Shown here: piece after piece, positions 31,667 to 32,637 of the stretch
How the letters are laid out: each line of letters opens with the position of its first letter
How positions within the stretch are numbered: position 1 is the first letter of the stretch
Assembly (NCBI GenBank): GCA_944385935.1
Contig: CALWZC010000035.1
Location: 1-32,637 of the forward strand
DNA: 32,637 nt
Source: an uncultured Anaerofilum sp.
GTDB lineage: Bacteria > Bacillota > Clostridia > Oscillospirales > Ruminococcaceae
Reading direction: 5' to 3'
The notes under the pieces: model-generated
The model's input: only the letters and a program-made list of their open reading frames with translations
Database searches by the model: none
What the model was told of the DNA's origin: nothing
Made by a program: the position numbers and the translations under genes

Positions 31667-32550
31667 TGTCGTTCCAACCTCCCTAGAATTTGCTGTAACA
31701 AGGCCAAGAGCAAAAACACCACCAGAGCCAGCAAAACTGCACTGGCACACATTTTGTCAACATCCAGATTGAGAAACCAGTTATTGAACAGATGCTGTAA
31801 CAGATAGATGCTATCATCCGGATAGCTCCCAGCCATCAGATAGGCCTCTCGGAATACCTTGAAGGAATTAAGGATGGAAAGTACCGTTACGGTAAAAAAG
31901 CTGGGGGCCAAATTAGGCAGCGTGATATGCCACAGCCGTTTCCACGGGCCTGCCCCATCCAGTGCTGCCGACTCGTGGAGAGACGGCGGAATAGCAGTAA
32001 TGCCGGACAACCACAAAATCATGTCGTAACCAGCGTTTTTCCATAGACACGTCACAACCAGAACCCCAAACGCCCACGAGGTGTTGAGCCAATCGACACC
32101 AGCGGCACCTACTGCATCCAGCATTCGATTTAATAGACCGTTTTCGTGGAAAATCACCTTCCATAGCAGGGCCACAGACGCTGCTGGGATGGTCAGTGGA
32201 ATCAAAAAGGATGTTTTTAAAATTCCACGACGCTCCTGCACCGCATCCAGTAGGATAGCCAGAAGCAAGGAAATGACGAGCAGCAATGGAATACATACAG
32301 CAGTAAATTTGGCAGTATTATGTGCTGCCAGCTGAAATGCCTCATTGTGAAATACGCTGATGTAATTTTGAAATCCCACAAACTTTCCGCCAATGGCTGA
32401 AAAGAAGGAGCGGCGTACTACATCGGCAAACGGTACCACCACAAAAATAGATACTGCCAGCAGACTAGGTAAAAGGAACAGCCACGGGACCCAGGCTCCT
32501 TCCTCATGAACATAGTCTTTCTTCGCCACTTTATTTCGCCATCGCTTCAT
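31663..32550 (-). CDS. Sugar ABC transporter permease (MalF/UgpA type), 295 aa
   Basis: This is the first membrane subunit of a carbohydrate-type (CUT1) ABC importer. It has a short charged N-terminus (MKRWRNKVAKKDYVHEEGAW), then a first helix in WLFLLPSLLAVSIFVVVPFA, four to five more helices, the ATPase-contact EAA-type loop PPSLHESAALDGAGPWKRLW ending ITLPNLAP, and a last helix in VLLALVVFLLLALLQQILG. The ATG at 32550 follows AGGAGGAG; the frame is open to 32616 across a hairpin. It is intact, unlike its two partners downstream. The binding-protein gene is presumably upstream, outside the window, so the substrate is not defined. Confidence 0.92.
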   Translation of the reverse strand: MKRWRNKVAKKDYVHEEGAWVPWLFLLPSLLAVSIFVVVPFADVVRRSFFSAIGGKFVGFQNYISVFHNEAFQLAAHNTAKFTAVCIPLLLVISLLLAILLDAVQERRGILKTSFLIPLTIPAASVALLWKVIFHENGLLNRMLDAVGAAGVDWLNTSWAFGVLVVTCLWKNAGYDMILWLSGITAIPPSLHESAALDGAGPWKRLWHITLPNLAPSFFTVTVLSILNSFKVFREAYLMAGSYPDDSIYLLQHLFNNWFLNLDVDKMCASAVLLALVVFLLLALLQQILGRLERH

Positions 32551-32581
32551 TGGTCTCCTCCTATTACAATAAATTTGGACA

Positions 32582-32610
32582 GGAAAGCCGGGCAGCCAGT
32601 CCGGCTTTCC
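32582..32610 (-). terminator. Intercistronic hairpin before the permease genes
   Basis: On the minus strand GGAAAGCCGG and CCGGCTTTCC form a perfect 10-bp stem with a 9-base loop, 32 bases before the permease start. No T run follows closely. Such hairpins between a binding-protein gene and its permeases often stabilise the upstream transcript or partly terminate; this role is inferred. Confidence 0.5.
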
Positions 32611-32637
32611 CTCCATCTCGAGCCTAAGCTACAATAA

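Overview
The window looks like a low-to-mid GC Firmicute of class Clostridia, probably an anaerobic gut-type organism of the Oscillospiraceae sort. The evidence is strong GGAGG ribosome sites, the early-cobalt (anaerobic) cobalamin route using CbiK, CbiD and CbiG, a CbiMNQO transporter, fused CbiET and fused CobA-HemD, and two cobalamin riboswitches. The species cannot be named from sequence alone.

Layout. (1) 1-3970 is an AT-rich, gene-poor flank of decayed DNA. It holds a frameshifted XRE-type regulator and an N-6 DNA methylase remnant on the minus strand, a frameshifted SRA-like (modified-base reader) remnant on the plus strand, and one small intact hypothetical gene (2519-2977). It reads as the graveyard of a restriction-modification locus. 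(2) 3971-22986 is one nearly gapless minus-strand operon of 22 genes. In transcription order these are cbiM, cbiN, cbiQ, cbiO, cbiK, cbiD, cbiL, cbiF, (about 220 bp gap), cbiG, cbiH, cbiJ, cbiET, cbiA, cobT, cobU, cobS, a short CobU-like gene, a cobC-like phosphatase, cbiB, cobD, cbiP and cobO. Many joints are ATGA or GTGA overlaps. (3) 22987-23351 is the operon's leader: promoter, cobalamin riboswitch and intrinsic terminator. (4) cbiC (23393-24016) has its own consensus-like promoter and a leader with an intrinsic terminator that is not a recognisable riboswitch. (5) Divergently, a perfect-consensus promoter and a second cobalamin riboswitch, followed by two terminator hairpins, lead into hemA, a precorrin-2 dehydrogenase remnant, hemC, cobA-hemD and a hemB stub. 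(6) 28530-29060 carries hairpins suggestive of a mobile-element end and an operon terminator. (7) 29061-29498 is a small cysteine-rich protein of unknown function. (8) 29810-32550 is a sugar-type ABC transporter operon in which the ATPase has two in-frame stops and the second permease is frameshifted; only the first permease is intact.

Together, hemA, hemC and cobA-hemD supply steps from glutamyl-tRNA to precorrin-2. CbiK inserts cobalt imported by CbiMNQO, and CbiL/H/F/G/D/J/ET/C build cobyrinic acid. CbiA and CbiP amidate it, CobO adenosylates it, CobD and CbiB add the aminopropanol arm, and CobU, CobS, CobT and a phosphatase assemble the nucleotide loop. The corrin-ring genes are all intact, but the precursor branch is eroding: precorrin-2 dehydrogenase is reduced to a fragment, hemB is cut after about 11 codons, and hemL is absent. 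Either those steps are encoded elsewhere or the route is being lost. No tRNA, rRNA or CRISPR array was seen.
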